Below are positions 26,911 to 35,105 of a stretch of 64,000 nucleotides of DNA, piece after piece. Under the pieces are notes generated by a model. The model did not search any database. It was not told where the DNA came from and saw only the letters and a program-made list of their open reading frames with translations. The stretch is from an uncultured Flavobacterium sp. (GTDB taxonomy: Bacteria > Bacteroidota > Bacteroidia > Flavobacteriales > Flavobacteriaceae), in the NCBI GenBank assembly GCA_934636265.1, contig CAKUAD010000001.1, forward strand, positions 62,001 to 126,000, read 5' to 3'. Made by a program: the position numbers and the translations under genes. Each line of letters begins with the position of its first letter. Position 1 is the stretch's first letter.

Positions 26911-27662
26911 CCGCAGTTGTCATTGAAGATGAAATGCCGGCCGCCCGATTGCTGTCGCGCAAATTAGAAAAACTGCACATCCAACCGGTGGCCATGCTTC
27001 ATTCGGTGGCCGAGGCGGTCGAATGGTTTTTGGGGAATCGGCATCCTGACCTGATTTTTCTCGACATCCAATTGTCGGACGGATTGTCATTTGAAATCTT
27101 TGACGCGTGCAGCATCAGCAGTCCGATCATCTTTACAACGGCCTATGACGAATATGCGCTAAAAGCCTTTAAATTAAACAGTATAGATTATTTGCTTAAA
27201 CCAATTGATGAGGATGACTTACAAGCGGCCGTAGCCAAATTCAGGAATCAGGCCCAAGCCAAAAGTTTTGCGTCAATTGACTTTGACCAGATCAAGCTAC
27301 TGCTCACCAACCCGATTGACCGCGGGTTTAAACAGCGCTTTTCCGTACGTGTGGGCCATCAGCTTAAAGTAATTCCGGTAGAGGAGGTGGAGTGCTTTTA
27401 CAGCGAAAACAAAGGCACATATCTGCACACCCTCGACAACCGCGATTATCTGCTCGATACCACTTTGGAATTGCTCGAGCAGGAACTCGACCCAAAATCG
27501 TTTTTCCGCATCAGCCGAAAGTTCATCCTGCCGCTTAGTTCCGTCCGCGAGATTATCCTGTATACCAACTCCCGTCTAAAAGTACTTTTGCCTACCTATC
27601 GGGGCGATGAGGTGGTCGTTTCGCGGGAGCGCGTGCCGGCTTTCAGAACCTGGCTCGATTGA
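26901..27662 (+). CDS. LytTR-family response regulator
   Basis: A 253-residue regulator: receiver domain (about 1-115) with acidic residues VIEDE (E9, D10), phospho-acceptor D55 in LIFLDIQLSDG, FTTAYDEYALKAF and Lys in YLLKPIDE; then a LytTR DNA-binding domain (about 150-253) with RFSVRVGHQLKVIPVEEV, YFYSENKGTYL-like CFYSENKGTYLHTLD and FFRISRKFILPLSSV. It is the probable partner of the LytS-type kinase three genes upstream and overlaps the second 2TM gene by 10 bases. Targets are unknown; autoregulation of the operon with the TonB receptor is a reasonable guess. Confidence 0.93.
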   Translation: MGITAVVIEDEMPAARLLSRKLEKLHIQPVAMLHSVAEAVEWFLGNRHPDLIFLDIQLSDGLSFEIFDACSISSPIIFTTAYDEYALKAFKLNSIDYLLKPIDEDDLQAAVAKFRNQAQAKSFASIDFDQIKLLLTNPIDRGFKQRFSVRVGHQLKVIPVEEVECFYSENKGTYLHTLDNRDYLLDTTLELLEQELDPKSFFRISRKFILPLSSVREIILYTNSRLKVLLPTYRGDEVVVSRERVPAFRTWLD

Positions 27663-27753
27663 TTATAAAAAGCTTTAACTGATTTGATTCAAATATCTGG
27701 AAACCAAATAATAACACTTTCAATATAGAAATCCTCTATACGTTAAAATCCAG

Positions 27754-28782
27754 CTATTTTGACACCCGATGCAGCACAAAAGTCACGCTGCTAAGCAGGA
27801 AGAAAGCACCAATCTGATGGGCCAGTCCAAGCCATAGCGGAACGCCTGCCAAGAGCGTATAAATGCCCAGGCCAAATTGCAACCCGAGTAACGCGACCAT
27901 AACGCTGAATCCTTTTTGCGTAGTGGTGTCCAAAGTGGTTTTGCGGCTTTTGGCAAACGTGAAAAGGACCATAAACACCACGACATAGGCAAGCATACGG
28001 TGTACAAACTGAACCCCGCTTTTTCCTTCGGTGAGTGCAGCGTACCAGGTTTCGCGCTCCAAAAACACCGAATCGTGCAGGAATTGTCCGTCGCTCATCA
28101 TGGGCCAGTGGTTGTGGATAAGGCCGGCGTTTAGACCGGCTACAAACCCGCCCCAAATAATCTGGAGCAACAACACCGCCAGCGTTCCCATCATCAGTTT
28201 GCGCAAGTTTGCAATGGCTGGGCGTCGATCGGGGTAAATCAGGTCGAGCGCAACCCATAGCGTGGCCGCAAAGGTGATAAACGCCGTAGTGAGGTGCAGC
28301 GACAGTCTAAAGTGGCTTACGTCGGGATTGTCGATCAGGCCGCTCTTGACCATGTACCAGCCAAAAAAGGCCTGAAGCGCGCCCAATCCAAACAGGAAAA
28401 GGCATTTTTTGATGGTTTCGCTGCTGAGTTTTTTTTGGATCAGGAAATAGACAAACGGAATGACAAACACCAACCCGATGACCCGCCCGATAAACCGGTG
28501 GAACCATTCCCAAAAGTAGATGAACTTGTAATCGTCCAGTGTAAAGTCTTTCTGGCTGTTGATGAGTTTATATTCGGGATATTGCTTGTAGTCTTCAAAT
28601 GCCTGATGCCATTTTTCCTCGGTTGTAGGCGGGAAGGTATCGGTCACCAGGTGCCAGTCGGTCATCGACAGGCCGGAATTGGTAAGCCGCGTGATGCCCC
28701 CCACGACCACCATGATAAAAATTAAGAGGCATCCGGTGAGCAACCACAGGATAACCGGACGATTTTGGCGCACAGTATTCAT
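27754..28782 (-). CDS. ctaA: Heme A synthase (COX15/CtaA family)
   Basis: A 342-residue membrane protein with about eight transmembrane helices, the arrangement of the heme O to heme A oxidising enzyme. Key segments are GGITRLTNSGLSMTDWHLVTDT, FWEWFHRFIGRVIGLVF (with a conserved His pair region), HFRLSLHLTTAFITF, AGLNAGLIHNHWPMM and FVHRMLAYVVVFMVL, LAHQIGAFFLLSS; His residues in these segments bind heme. It supports an aa3-type cytochrome oxidase encoded elsewhere. It is preceded on the same strand by cca with a gap of seven bases, so the two are probably co-transcribed. Confidence 0.93.
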   Translation of the reverse strand: MNTVRQNRPVILWLLTGCLLIFIMVVVGGITRLTNSGLSMTDWHLVTDTFPPTTEEKWHQAFEDYKQYPEYKLINSQKDFTLDDYKFIYFWEWFHRFIGRVIGLVFVIPFVYFLIQKKLSSETIKKCLFLFGLGALQAFFGWYMVKSGLIDNPDVSHFRLSLHLTTAFITFAATLWVALDLIYPDRRPAIANLRKLMMGTLAVLLLQIIWGGFVAGLNAGLIHNHWPMMSDGQFLHDSVFLERETWYAALTEGKSGVQFVHRMLAYVVVFMVLFTFAKSRKTTLDTTTQKGFSVMVALLGLQFGLGIYTLLAGVPLWLGLAHQIGAFFLLSSVTFVLHRVSK

Positions 28783-28789
28783 ATCGATG

Positions 28790-30259
28790 TTAATTTTTTA
28801 AAGGTTTAAGTCCCATTTTCAAGGCTTTGGCCATCATAAATTCATAAGCCGCGTCATAACTGTTCGGGATCTCGCCTTCCAGTATGGCTTCTTTGATGGC
28901 TTCTTTGAGTATGCCGATTTCACGCGAAGGCGGCAGGTTGAAAATCTCCATAATTTCCTCGCCTGTCACCGGTGGCTGAAAGTTGCGGACGCGATCGCGC
29001 TCTTCAACCTCGACGATCTTTTGACGTACCAACTTGAAATTGTTGTGGTATTTGGCAAACCGTTTTGGGTTTTTGGTGGTGATATCGGCTTCGCAAAGCG
29101 TCATCAAGCTTTCCACGTCCTGGCCGGCGTCAAAAACCAGGCGGCGCACGGCTGAGTCGGTCACTTCTTCCTGTGAGAGCACAATCGGCCGCGAACTCAT
29201 GGAAACCATCTTTTGGACAAACTTCATCTTGTGGTTTAGCGGCATGTGCAGGCGCTCAAAAATCTTGCGGACCATCTTGCCGCCCAGGAATTCATGGCCG
29301 TGGAAAGTCCAGCCCACGCGCTTGTCGTAACGCTTGGTTGGCGCCTTTCCGATATCGTGTAAAAGCGCCGACCATCTTAACCATAAATCGCTGGTATTCT
29401 TGCAGATATTGTCGACTACTTCAAGTGTATGATAAAAGTTGTTCTTGTGTGTTTGGCCTTCAATTTCCTCAACCTGATTCAGCGCCGTGAGCTCCGGCAG
29501 GATGATATCGAGAAGACCTGTGCGGTACAAGAGCAGAAAACCGACGGACGGCTTGGACGTCGACAGGATTTTGTTTAGTTCTTCCACAATCCGCTCGCCC
29601 GAGACTATCCTGATCCGGTCTTTGTTCTTGTTGATGGCCGCCAGTGATTGGCCCTCGATGGTAAAATCCAGTTGGTTCGAAAACCGAATGGCGCGCAACA
29701 TCCGCAGCGGATCGTCAGAATAGGTCACATCAGGATCGAGTGGCGTACGGATGATTTTGTTTTCCAGATCGGCCAGTCCGTCAAAAGGATCGAGCAATTG
29801 TCCCCAGTGCCTTTGATCCAGTCCGATGGCAAGCGCGTTTATGGTAAAGTCGCGGCGTTTTTGGTCATCTTCTAGCGTGCCGGACTCAACCACCGGATTG
29901 CGGCTCTCATGTGCGTACGATTCCTTTCTTGCGCCCACAAACTCAATGTCGATATCGTCATAACGCAGCATGGCCGTTCCGTAGGTTTTAAAAACCTGGA
30001 CCTTTGGCTTTCTGGGCAATTTGTCAGATACGGCTAGCGCCAGGTCGATGCCACTGCCTACTGCAACGACGTCAATGTCTTTTTTGTGATCGCGTCCCAT
30101 CAGGAAATCACGCACATAGCCGCCAATTACGTAGCTGTCGACACCTAAATCAGTCGATGCATCGCGAATGATTTCAAAGATGTGGTGGTGCAGGGCATTT
30201 GTATAATCGGTACGGGGGGTCGTGGGGCCGTTTTGGCTCCCGGTGTTTGCCTCTGACAT
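28790..30259 (-). CDS. cca: CCA tRNA nucleotidyltransferase with HD domain
   Basis: A 489-residue class II nucleotidyltransferase that adds or repairs the 3' CCA of tRNAs. The catalytic region reads YVIGGYVRDFLMGRDHKKDIDVVAVG (about residues 40-65) with the DxD metal ligands; RRDFTINALAI and DPLRMLRAIRFSNQL follow. A C-terminal HD hydrolase domain is marked by LRWSALLHDIGKAPT. The tRNA genes in this window lack encoded CCA, so activity is needed. It lies one base downstream of the Sua5/YrdC gene, forming a three-gene run with ctaA. Confidence 0.93.
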   Translation of the reverse strand: MSEANTGSQNGPTTPRTDYTNALHHHIFEIIRDASTDLGVDSYVIGGYVRDFLMGRDHKKDIDVVAVGSGIDLALAVSDKLPRKPKVQVFKTYGTAMLRYDDIDIEFVGARKESYAHESRNPVVESGTLEDDQKRRDFTINALAIGLDQRHWGQLLDPFDGLADLENKIIRTPLDPDVTYSDDPLRMLRAIRFSNQLDFTIEGQSLAAINKNKDRIRIVSGERIVEELNKILSTSKPSVGFLLLYRTGLLDIILPELTALNQVEEIEGQTHKNNFYHTLEVVDNICKNTSDLWLRWSALLHDIGKAPTKRYDKRVGWTFHGHEFLGGKMVRKIFERLHMPLNHKMKFVQKMVSMSSRPIVLSQEEVTDSAVRRLVFDAGQDVESLMTLCEADITTKNPKRFAKYHNNFKLVRQKIVEVEERDRVRNFQPPVTGEEIMEIFNLPPSREIGILKEAIKEAILEGEIPNSYDAAYEFMMAKALKMGLKPLKN

Positions 30260-30260
30260 A

Positions 30261-30836
30261 TTATTTGCGGATGACTTTCACCTGCGAATCCTTGGTGAGT
30301 TTGATAATGGACGACGCTTTTTCAGCCCGTTGGTCCCTTCGAAAATTTACGGCGTAATCAACTCCGCTTACGATGGCCGGATCAATTTCGGCAAATGACA
30401 GCGGCGTGGGCTGGCCGGATATGTTGGCCGATGTGGAGACGATGGGCTTTTTAAGGCGTTCCATCAGCTTGAAGCAAAACGGCTCTTTGACCAGTCGCAT
30501 CCCCAGGGTGTTGTCGGATGCGATAATGTTTGGTGCCACGTTGCGCGGATCGTCCAAAACCAGTGTGGTGGGCTTTTCGGCCAGTTCGAGGATATTCCAG
30601 GCCACCTCCGGGATCTGATTGAAAACCTGGTAAAGCATGCGTTCGCCGTTGACCAGCACAATCATGCTTTTGCTTTCCTCGCGTTGCTTGAGTTTATAGA
30701 TTTTGGCCACTGCGTCAGGATTGGTGGCGTCGCATCCTATTCCCCATACGGTATCGGTAGGATAGAGGATGATTCCGCCCGCCTGCACTACCTCGAGTGC
30801 CTTGGCAACTTCTGTGTTGATTAAGGTCATATCCAT
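30261..30836 (-). CDS. L-threonylcarbamoyladenylate synthase (Sua5/YciO/YrdC family)
   Basis: A 191-residue YrdC-type protein: GGIILYPTDTVWGIGCDATN near the N terminus, KLKQREESKSMIVLV (the ATP/threonine-binding KxR region) and VSTSANISGQPTP later. This family makes threonylcarbamoyl-AMP, used for t6A37 in tRNAs. The start could be the ATG at 30836 or the one at 30830. It lacks the extra Sua5 domain and is of YrdC length. It is first in the run sua5-cca-ctaA and divergent from the nonulosonate operon. A YciO-type paralogue of other function cannot be fully excluded. Confidence 0.88.
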   Translation of the reverse strand: MDMTLINTEVAKALEVVQAGGIILYPTDTVWGIGCDATNPDAVAKIYKLKQREESKSMIVLVNGERMLYQVFNQIPEVAWNILELAEKPTTLVLDDPRNVAPNIIASDNTLGMRLVKEPFCFKLMERLKKPIVSTSANISGQPTPLSFAEIDPAIVSGVDYAVNFRRDQRAEKASSIIKLTKDSQVKVIRK

Positions 30837-30862
30837 GGTGCAAAATTAAGTAATCGACACCG

Positions 30863-30891
30863 TTTGGCGAATGAAAATGTTTATATCTTTG
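30863..30891 (+). promoter_or_regulatory. Predicted promoter of the nonulosonate operon
   Basis: TTTG at 30863-30866, a 17-base spacer and TATCTTTG at 30884-30891 match the Bacteroidota promoter. The predicted start near 30897 leaves a leader of about 13 bases before the ATG at 30910 and argues against an ATG at 30871 being used, since that would lie upstream of the transcript. Confidence 0.65.
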
Positions 30892-30909
30892 CCCGGTTAC
30901 CATACGCTT

Positions 30910-32076
30910 ATGTCCAAGAAAATCGGGTTTATACCGCTGCGCAAAGGGTCAAAGGGAATACGCAACAAAAACAAGAAGAAAATTGCCGGAAGGCCTTTGT
31001 ATTCATGGGTTTTGGCTGAAGCTATATTTTCATCCCTCGACCATGTCTACCTCTATACCGATGACGAGGAAATCCTGCAGTCGGTTCCTGAAGAATACCA
31101 TTGGACCAACAAGGTAACGGTGATGCGTCGAAGCGATGAATCGGCCACCGACAGTGCATCGACCGAGTCGGCCATGTTGGAGTTCTGTGAAAAAACAGGT
31201 TGGGACTTTGATGTTTTTTGTCTTTTGCAGGCCACCTCGCCGCTCACTACCCGTGCGGACATCAACCGCTGTCTGGATAAACTTGAGTCGGGTTTCGATT
31301 CAGCCCTGACCGTTGTTAAGACACACCGTTTTACATGGAATGCCGATGGGACACCACAAAATTACGATTACAAAAACCGCCCGCGCCGCCAGGATTTTGA
31401 CGGCCTCTTTATTGAAAACGGTGCCGTGTATACGACTGCGGCCCATGCGCTGCGCAACAACCGCAACCGATTGGGCGGACAAGTCGGGCTGGTTGAAATG
31501 CCCGAGGAGTCGCTCATGGAAATTGACAGCCTGGCCGACTGGGGAATCGTTGAACATTTGTTGATTGACCGCGTCCGAAGCCAAAAGGACGGCGGCCGGA
31601 TTACACATTTGTTCCTGGACGTCGACGGTGTATTTACCGATGGCTGCGTTTACTTTGGGCCCGACGGCGAATTGCTTAAAAAGTTTGACATGCGCGACGG
31701 GATGGGGCTTGAAATCCTCCGTCAGCACGAGGTAGAGGTAGTGGTGATCACGTCCGAAAGGTCCAAGCTGGTCGAGCAAAGAATGAAGAAACTCAAGATT
31801 GACAAGGTGTATTTTGGCGTCAAGGACAAGTATGCCGTTTTACAAGATATTATTTTGCGCGAGGGTTTGAGCGCCAAAAATTTTGCTTATCTTGGAGATG
31901 ACGTCAACGATCTGGCCTCGATGCTGCTCGTGGGCTGGTCATTTGCGCCCAATAATGGTATGGCAATCATAAAGAACAATGCAGATTTTACCGTTCCGGC
32001 TGATTCGGCGGCGGGCGCCATCCGCTATGTTTGCGAACACATCATGAAATACAACAAACGCTATGAAAGAAGTTAA
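30910..32076 (+). CDS. CMP-nonulosonate cytidylyltransferase fused to a KDO8P-phosphatase-like HAD domain
   Basis: A 388-residue bifunctional protein. Residues about 5-225 are a CMP-sialate (NeuA) synthetase: IGFIPLRKGSKGIRNKNKKK for CTP binding, CLLQATSPLTTRADI and FIENGAVYTT. Residues about 230-385 are a KdsC-like HAD phosphatase with all motifs: D237-V-D239-G (DVDGVFTDG), VITSERSK, the Lys of GVKDKYAVL and LGDDVNDLAS. The start is the ATG at 30910, because the ATG at 30871 lies before the predicted promoter. Animal CMP-sialate synthetases have the same domain order. A phosphatase suggests the upstream synthase makes a 9-phosphorylated sugar acid that must be dephosphorylated before CMP transfer. 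It overlaps the next gene by 14 bases. Confidence 0.88.
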   Translation: MSKKIGFIPLRKGSKGIRNKNKKKIAGRPLYSWVLAEAIFSSLDHVYLYTDDEEILQSVPEEYHWTNKVTVMRRSDESATDSASTESAMLEFCEKTGWDFDVFCLLQATSPLTTRADINRCLDKLESGFDSALTVVKTHRFTWNADGTPQNYDYKNRPRRQDFDGLFIENGAVYTTAAHALRNNRNRLGGQVGLVEMPEESLMEIDSLADWGIVEHLLIDRVRSQKDGGRITHLFLDVDGVFTDGCVYFGPDGELLKKFDMRDGMGLEILRQHEVEVVVITSERSKLVEQRMKKLKIDKVYFGVKDKYAVLQDIILREGLSAKNFAYLGDDVNDLASMLLVGWSFAPNNGMAIIKNNADFTVPADSAAGAIRYVCEHIMKYNKRYERS

Positions 32077-32944
32077 GTATAAAAAACCGTTTTTGATTGC
32101 CGAGATCGGATGCAATCACAAAGGCGACATGGAAATCGCCAAAGAACTCATCAAAATCGCCAAGATTTTTTGCAATGCCGACGCCGTAAAGTTCCAAAAG
32201 CGCAACAACCGCGAGCTGCTTACTGAGGAGCAATACAATGCGCCACACCCCAATCCGGCCAATTCATACGGCGATACGTATGGCGCACACCGCGAATTCC
32301 TGGAATTTGACCTTGAGCAAAACCGCGAACTAAAGGAATACTGTGAATCGCTGGGTATCGTTTACTCGACATCGGTTTGGGATTTGACCTCGGCCAAGGA
32401 AATTGCGTCAATCAATCCGCAGTTTATCAAGATTCCATCGGCCTGCAATAACAATTACACCATGTTGGAGTGGCTTTGCGGGAATTACAAGGGCGAGATC
32501 CACATTTCGACCGGCATGACCACCAAGGACGAGACTGAGGAACTGGTAAGCTTTTTTGAAAAACACGGCCGCGCCAAAGACCTTGTGCTCTACAACTGCA
32601 CATCGGGATATCCGGTGCCGTTTCACGACGTTTGCCTTTTGGAGATCAACCGCCTGCGCGAAAAGTATGAAGACAGGGTCAAGCACATAGGATTTTCAGG
32701 TCACCACCTGGGGATTGCCATCGATATCGCAGCCTATACTTTGGGCGCCAGCATCATCGAGCGTCACTACACCCTCGACCGTACCTGGAAAGGCACCGAT
32801 CACGCGGCATCGCTGGAACCGATGGGCATGCGCAAATTGGCGCGCGACCTGGCGGCAACCTACGAGGCGCTTACCTACAAAAACAAAGACATTCTTGACA
32901 TTGAGATGGTTCAGCGAGAAAAGCTAAAAAATCGCAAGGGATAA
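32063..32944 (+). CDS. N-acetylneuraminate/Kdn (9-phosphate) synthase, NeuB family, lacking the SAF domain
   Basis: A 293-residue PEP-dependent aldol-type synthase with the NeuB barrel motifs: LIAEIGCNHKGDMEIAKELI, AVKFQKRN, YSTSVWDLTSA, KIPSACNNN, ISTGMTTKDE and ERHYTLDRTWKGTDHAASLEP. Usual NeuB proteins have about 340-360 residues with a C-terminal antifreeze-like SAF domain that contacts the substrate; here the protein ends right after the barrel. The stop codon is directly followed by the next gene, so this is not obviously a truncation. With the HAD-fused NeuA upstream it should make a nonulosonic acid, perhaps Kdn-9-phosphate from mannose-6-phosphate, since no ManNAc-forming enzyme is nearby. 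The exact sugar is not provable from sequence. Confidence 0.85.
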   Translation: MKEVKYKKPFLIAEIGCNHKGDMEIAKELIKIAKIFCNADAVKFQKRNNRELLTEEQYNAPHPNPANSYGDTYGAHREFLEFDLEQNRELKEYCESLGIVYSTSVWDLTSAKEIASINPQFIKIPSACNNNYTMLEWLCGNYKGEIHISTGMTTKDETEELVSFFEKHGRAKDLVLYNCTSGYPVPFHDVCLLEINRLREKYEDRVKHIGFSGHHLGIAIDIAAYTLGASIIERHYTLDRTWKGTDHAASLEPMGMRKLARDLAATYEALTYKNKDILDIEMVQREKLKNRKG

Positions 32945-33961
32945 ATGAACCAGACTTTTGTTTGTTGCTCCACTTACCACGTGTACATTTCCATTCTGGA
33001 GGCGTATAAGTTCCAGAAAGAAGGTGGGGAATCCGTATTGTTCTTTTTTGATGATCTGATTACCGACATCGATCCGTTTTTACAAAATGTCGAAAAGCTT
33101 GGTCTTTTTAAGGAGGTGGTTCGCATCAAGGGGTACACGATTTTGCGCAACATGAAAAAGAACTTCGGATTTTGGCGCTATGTCACCGACAGGCCCGCCA
33201 TTATCCGCGGTCTTTACCACCAGCACAACGAAGGCCTGGTGCGTCATCACGACTTTATCCGCAACTCACAAATCAACCTTTTCCAGATTAACCGGACTCG
33301 GGCCTATTTTATTCTGGAATTCCCCAACAACTTTTTCAGGATGTACGAGGACGGCTACGGAACCTACACCCAGCGTTTGGGCACTGTCCGCCGTCTGCGC
33401 CGAAAGTACATAACCAAGCTACCCATGCTCAAGGGCCACGACACCCAGATTAAGGAAGTTTGGGTAAGTTACCCGGAAAAGGTAACCGACAAAGTCCTGA
33501 TCCCGAAACTCAAGAAACTCGACATCACCGTACTCGAAGACCAGCTTACCCAAGCGGAAAAGCAAAACATCGTTCGTTCGCTGATTGGCGGGGTAGTCCT
33601 TAACCGCGATGCATCGGTGACACTCATCATTACCCAGCCGCTGTCAGAGGATTCGCTGTGCAAGGAATCGACCAAGATCAAATTGTACCGCAGCATCGTC
33701 AATCAGGAACGCGCACAGGGAAAGAACGTTTACTTTAAGTCGCACCCGCGCGAGGTTACGCAATACCAATTTGACGATCCCGGTGTTTTGTTCCTGCCCA
33801 AATACTTCCCGATGGAGGTCTTTAACCTCGACCAAAGTTTGGGTGTCGACAAGGCGATAGCCTATTTTTCTACAGCCTTGTACAACCTAAAGCACGTTCA
33901 GGACAAGGTTTTGCTGGGCGAGGAGTTCCTTAAAAGCGAAATCAGGAAGATAGAGGGTTAA
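32945..33961 (+). CDS. Glycosyltransferase family 52 (sialyltransferase-like)
   Basis: A 338-residue protein resembling GT52 lipooligosaccharide sialyltransferases: MNQTFVCCSTYHVYISILEA at the start, then MYEDGYGTYTQ, LIITQPLSEDSL, VYFKSHPRE and FLPKYFPMEVF. These match the acidic ED-G motif and the His-Pro motif of bacterial sialyltransferases. It starts at the base after the synthase stop codon and is the third gene of the nonulosonate operon, so it is the likely enzyme placing the CMP-activated sugar on lipooligosaccharide. Its TAA shares the palindrome TTAA with the stop codon of the convergent GT4 gene. Confidence 0.82.
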   Translation: MNQTFVCCSTYHVYISILEAYKFQKEGGESVLFFFDDLITDIDPFLQNVEKLGLFKEVVRIKGYTILRNMKKNFGFWRYVTDRPAIIRGLYHQHNEGLVRHHDFIRNSQINLFQINRTRAYFILEFPNNFFRMYEDGYGTYTQRLGTVRRLRRKYITKLPMLKGHDTQIKEVWVSYPEKVTDKVLIPKLKKLDITVLEDQLTQAEKQNIVRSLIGGVVLNRDASVTLIITQPLSEDSLCKESTKIKLYRSIVNQERAQGKNVYFKSHPREVTQYQFDDPGVLFLPKYFPMEVFNLDQSLGVDKAIAYFSTALYNLKHVQDKVLLGEEFLKSEIRKIEG

Positions 33962-35025
33962 AGCATTTTGCGGTAAACGTCCAGGTATTGTCGCGCCGAG
34001 TTGTCCCAGCTAAAGGAATTGGCGCGCTCCACCATTTTGGGAATCAACAAGTCCTTTTGGCTCTCAAATAATTTCAGCCCGTCGACTACGGTTTGCGCCA
34101 TGTATTCCGGTTCAAAATTGTTCCAGTAAATCGCCAGATCGCCGCCAATTTCCGGCAGCGACGTCAGGTTTGAACTAAACACCGGCTTTCCGAATCGCAT
34201 CGCCTCTATGATCGGCAGGCCAAATCCTTCCCTAAGCGAGGGAAACACAAATGCCTTGCTGTTTTGATAATACCACAATTTGTCGGCGTCGCCAATTTTT
34301 CCCGGCAGTTTAATCCTGTCAGCCAATCCATTTACCGCGGCAAATTCCAGGATGGCGGCGGCGTCACGCGTTGAATTCTTTCCCGCAATCACCAGCTCAA
34401 AATCCGGTAAAAGCGGCATCATCTGCGCCAGCGACATAAAATTTTTCCGGCCGGTGATTTCGCCAATCGAAAACAAAAAAGGTCTTTCCGGCATGTACGT
34501 GGGCCTGTGCGATTCCGGCAGTTCAAGGTGCGCGACTGGATTGCCGTTGTAGATTACAAATTCCGGAACATTTGGCACGTCATACCAGCGGTGGGTGCTC
34601 GAGCGGGCAAATTCGGAAATGTAGGTAATTGCCTGGCTGCGGTATAGCTTGTCCTGAAATTTGACGTGTTCCTTGTGGGTTTTGTAGTCGTCCGGATTGC
34701 GGACAAACGGCGTGTTGTGAACCGTCAAAAGGTATGGCATACGCGTATCGTGCGGCTCGATGTGTGTATTCTGGTTAAGCGAATGCCACAAATCATAGGT
34801 TTTGCGAATGCGGAACGCCGGATAGCGCCTGAGGGCATAGAATCTCTTGTATTGGAACGTCCCGCCAAATTCCTTTTTAAAAAACGCGCTGTTGTTGGCA
34901 TGAATCACAAACTGAAGGTCAGGATCCTGAAGACGCGCAATACTTTTTAGCAGATGCAGGTTAAACTGACCAAATCCAAAATACAAATTCTTAAGATGGT
35001 GCGCCTCTAAAAAGATGGTCTTCAT
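33958..35025 (-). CDS. Glycosyltransferase family 4 (GT-B fold)
   Basis: A 355-residue glycosyltransferase starting at the ATG at 35025 (MKTIFLEAHHLKNLYFGFGQ); further upstream in-frame starts would run through the divergent gene's leader. N-terminal GT-B domain with LTVHNTPFV and ITYISEFARSST; C-terminal nucleotide-sugar domain with PFLFSIGEITGRKNF, LVIAGKNS and the E-x7-E motif region FPSLREGFGLPIIEAMRFGKPVF. It probably adds a hexose to lipooligosaccharide or a related glycan. It is divergent from the LPS-kinase-like gene (80 bases between start codons) and convergent with GT52, overlapping it by four bases. Confidence 0.88.
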   Translation of the reverse strand: MKTIFLEAHHLKNLYFGFGQFNLHLLKSIARLQDPDLQFVIHANNSAFFKKEFGGTFQYKRFYALRRYPAFRIRKTYDLWHSLNQNTHIEPHDTRMPYLLTVHNTPFVRNPDDYKTHKEHVKFQDKLYRSQAITYISEFARSSTHRWYDVPNVPEFVIYNGNPVAHLELPESHRPTYMPERPFLFSIGEITGRKNFMSLAQMMPLLPDFELVIAGKNSTRDAAAILEFAAVNGLADRIKLPGKIGDADKLWYYQNSKAFVFPSLREGFGLPIIEAMRFGKPVFSSNLTSLPEIGGDLAIYWNNFEPEYMAQTVVDGLKLFESQKDLLIPKMVERANSFSWDNSARQYLDVYRKML

Positions 35026-35105
35026 TGCCGGGTTTTGATGCAAACATACTAAAATATTATCGCGCCCGCCCATTAAAACCGCCTGACATATTGTATTTTC
35101 GCGAG

